A DNA stretch of 16,353 nucleotides from Bacteroidia bacterium. GTDB taxonomy: Bacteria; Bacteroidota; Bacteroidia; Bacteroidales; UBA12481. The position numbers were made by a program, and so were the translations under genes. The notes under the pieces are model-generated. The model saw only the letters and a program-made list of their open reading frames with translations. It ran no database searches and had not been told where the DNA came from. Positions 15,310 to 16,353 of this stretch are shown piece by piece. The stretch's first letter is position 1. Every line of letters begins with the position of its first letter. The DNA is taken from the NCBI GenBank assembly GCA_026391235.1, contig JAPLDV010000734.1, positions 1 through 16,353 on the forward strand, in the 5' to 3' direction.

Positions 15310-16353
15310 TCAGTCACGCACGCAGCGGACAGAGAAGCCAAGTGGCTTCCATTGGTCAGATGAGCGCAATTCTTCATAATCCCAGAAAAGCTCCATATAC
15401 CAAGCAAAGTCTTCATCCTCCTCCGTAGCCGTCCAGAATTCTGCCAGTTCCCCTACCCCATACCCTCCTTCAGAATCGATAATTCCGGCAGCAATAGCTG
15501 AAAATCCGCTGCTATTATCACCATTGCCTGAACCCCAATAATTATCCCATCCTGAAGTTGTTTTCATTTTAGTTCCAGCTTTGGGTCCCAAATAATTGTA
15601 AAGCACCATCCATTCAGATTTGCTTGGCACATGCCAACCTAAAGGGCAAATTCCCTGAACCCCACTTGGACGCAAATTGCGACTTAATTAACCGTTCATT
15701 ACAGCCAACCAATTGTAAAACACTCCAAAAGTCGAATAACTACTTGTGGCTTTGGCGTCATTAACATTAGTACCATCATAATCTTTAACATAATACATTG
15801 GATCTGATTCACTTAATGAAAAAGAAGAAGGATTGACCGACGGTAGGTAGGCAAGGTTTTCGGCCATCCAAGTTTGGCTGCCGATGGTTTTGTAATCATA
15901 TGAATTACCATCACGAGGGTCGGTGAAGTTGCCATCGCCGCCGCCACTGGTCGTAACCGTAACCTTACCGGGAGCATAGGCATACTTCATTGAAGTGCTA
16001 TTGGTGACAAATCCCCCGATATAATACGTTCCAGCCGGAACCCCGGTAGTATTCCACGAATAGCTGCCGCTCAAAGGTTGGGTGGATGCAATGAGAACCT
16101 CACCACTTGCGTTATCCCATACATTATCATTATCCCGCCGCAGGTTAACGTAAGTGGCACCAGTACCACCCCCGGTCCAGGTGATCGTAACCGATCCGCC
16201 CTGAACAACCGAAACATCACTGGATGGCTGCGAGAGGTTGAGTGTCAATCCGATGGATGTGGTAAAAGTCCTTGGTTCTCCGTAAGCAGTGCCAGCACTA
16301 TTGGTGGCATAGGCTCTGACATAATAAGGTGTGCCTGCTGTGAGCCCGGTCAG
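15310..16353 (-). pseudogene. FISUMP-domain surface protein, C-terminal part, interrupted by an in-frame stop
   Basis: The minus-strand frame enters from the right edge, so the start is outside the window. It begins with the end of a fibronectin-III-like unit (LTAGTPYYVRAYATNSAGTAYGEP), then a beta-sandwich-like unit (VTITWTGGGTGATYVNLRR to PGKVTVTTSGGG). Next comes the FISUMP (Fibrobacter succinogenes major paralogous) domain: FTDPRDGNSYDYKTIGSQTW, MAENLAYLP, FGVFYNWLAVMNG. A TAA at 15688-15690 stops the reading, but the same frame continues in sense as RPSGVQGICPLGWHVPSKSEW and ends with the usual GFSVRCVRD before the stop at 15310. It is therefore one gene with a nonsense codon rather than two genes. 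FISUMP proteins are secreted or surface-attached; their role is poorly known. The gene may be split in this strain or the stop may be a sequence error. Confidence 0.8.

Overview
The window looks like a chromosomal segment of a Bacteroidota bacterium, probably Bacteroidales-like and probably from a metagenome or draft assembly. The reasons are the gene order (folP facing away from a DUF1599 gene, a BT_3928-type DoxX protein and tpiA), a very large Bacteroidota-type secreted protein next to tpiA, a FISUMP surface protein, the lack of strong Shine-Dalgarno sites, and moderate GC. Taxonomy below phylum is inference.

Layout. 1-444 (-) is the N-terminal part of dihydropteroate synthase, cut by the window edge. 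530-2794 (+) holds a DUF1599 gene with an internal deletion, the DoxX/thioredoxin-fold membrane protein, and triosephosphate isomerase. 2797-6888 (+) is one giant secreted protein gene of unknown function, broken by two single-base homopolymer frameshifts. 6889-7064 is an AT-rich inverted repeat lying between convergent genes. 7051-7578 (-) is a YfcE-type phosphodiesterase. 7642-8859 (+) is a secreted thioredoxin-like protein followed by the 16S rRNA methyltransferase rsmE. 8932-9402 is the N-terminal piece of an IS5/IS1182-type transposase, followed by three tandem 28-bp palindromic repeats.

The most interesting region is 9506-14556 (+), a tightly packed three-gene operon. It encodes an AmmeMemoRadiSam B-A fusion (Memo plus AMMECR1), an integral membrane spermidine-synthase-like protein, and the AmmeMemoRadiSam radical SAM enzyme. 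The first and third proteins carry N-terminal export-signal-like extensions and the second is a membrane protein, so the whole system may work at or outside the cytoplasmic membrane. That would be unusual for a radical SAM enzyme. The membrane gene carries an in-frame insertion of a perfect 32-bp inverted repeat, like a palindromic element that has become part of a protein.

14557-15309 has no intact gene. It holds a GGCAGTA tandem array, another copy of the palindromic repeat, a GC-rich hairpin, a start-less remnant of a HEAT-repeat gene (-), and a structured stretch that may be a fragment of a group II intron. 15310-16353 (-) is the C-terminal part of a FISUMP-domain surface protein, interrupted by an in-frame stop and running off the right edge.

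Four of the genes carry lesions (a deletion, two frameshifts, a nonsense codon, and an active-site His to Pro change in TPI). Either this strain is decaying here or the assembly has errors. The two frameshifts at short homopolymers fit assembly error; the two-base codon change in TPI does not fit it well.
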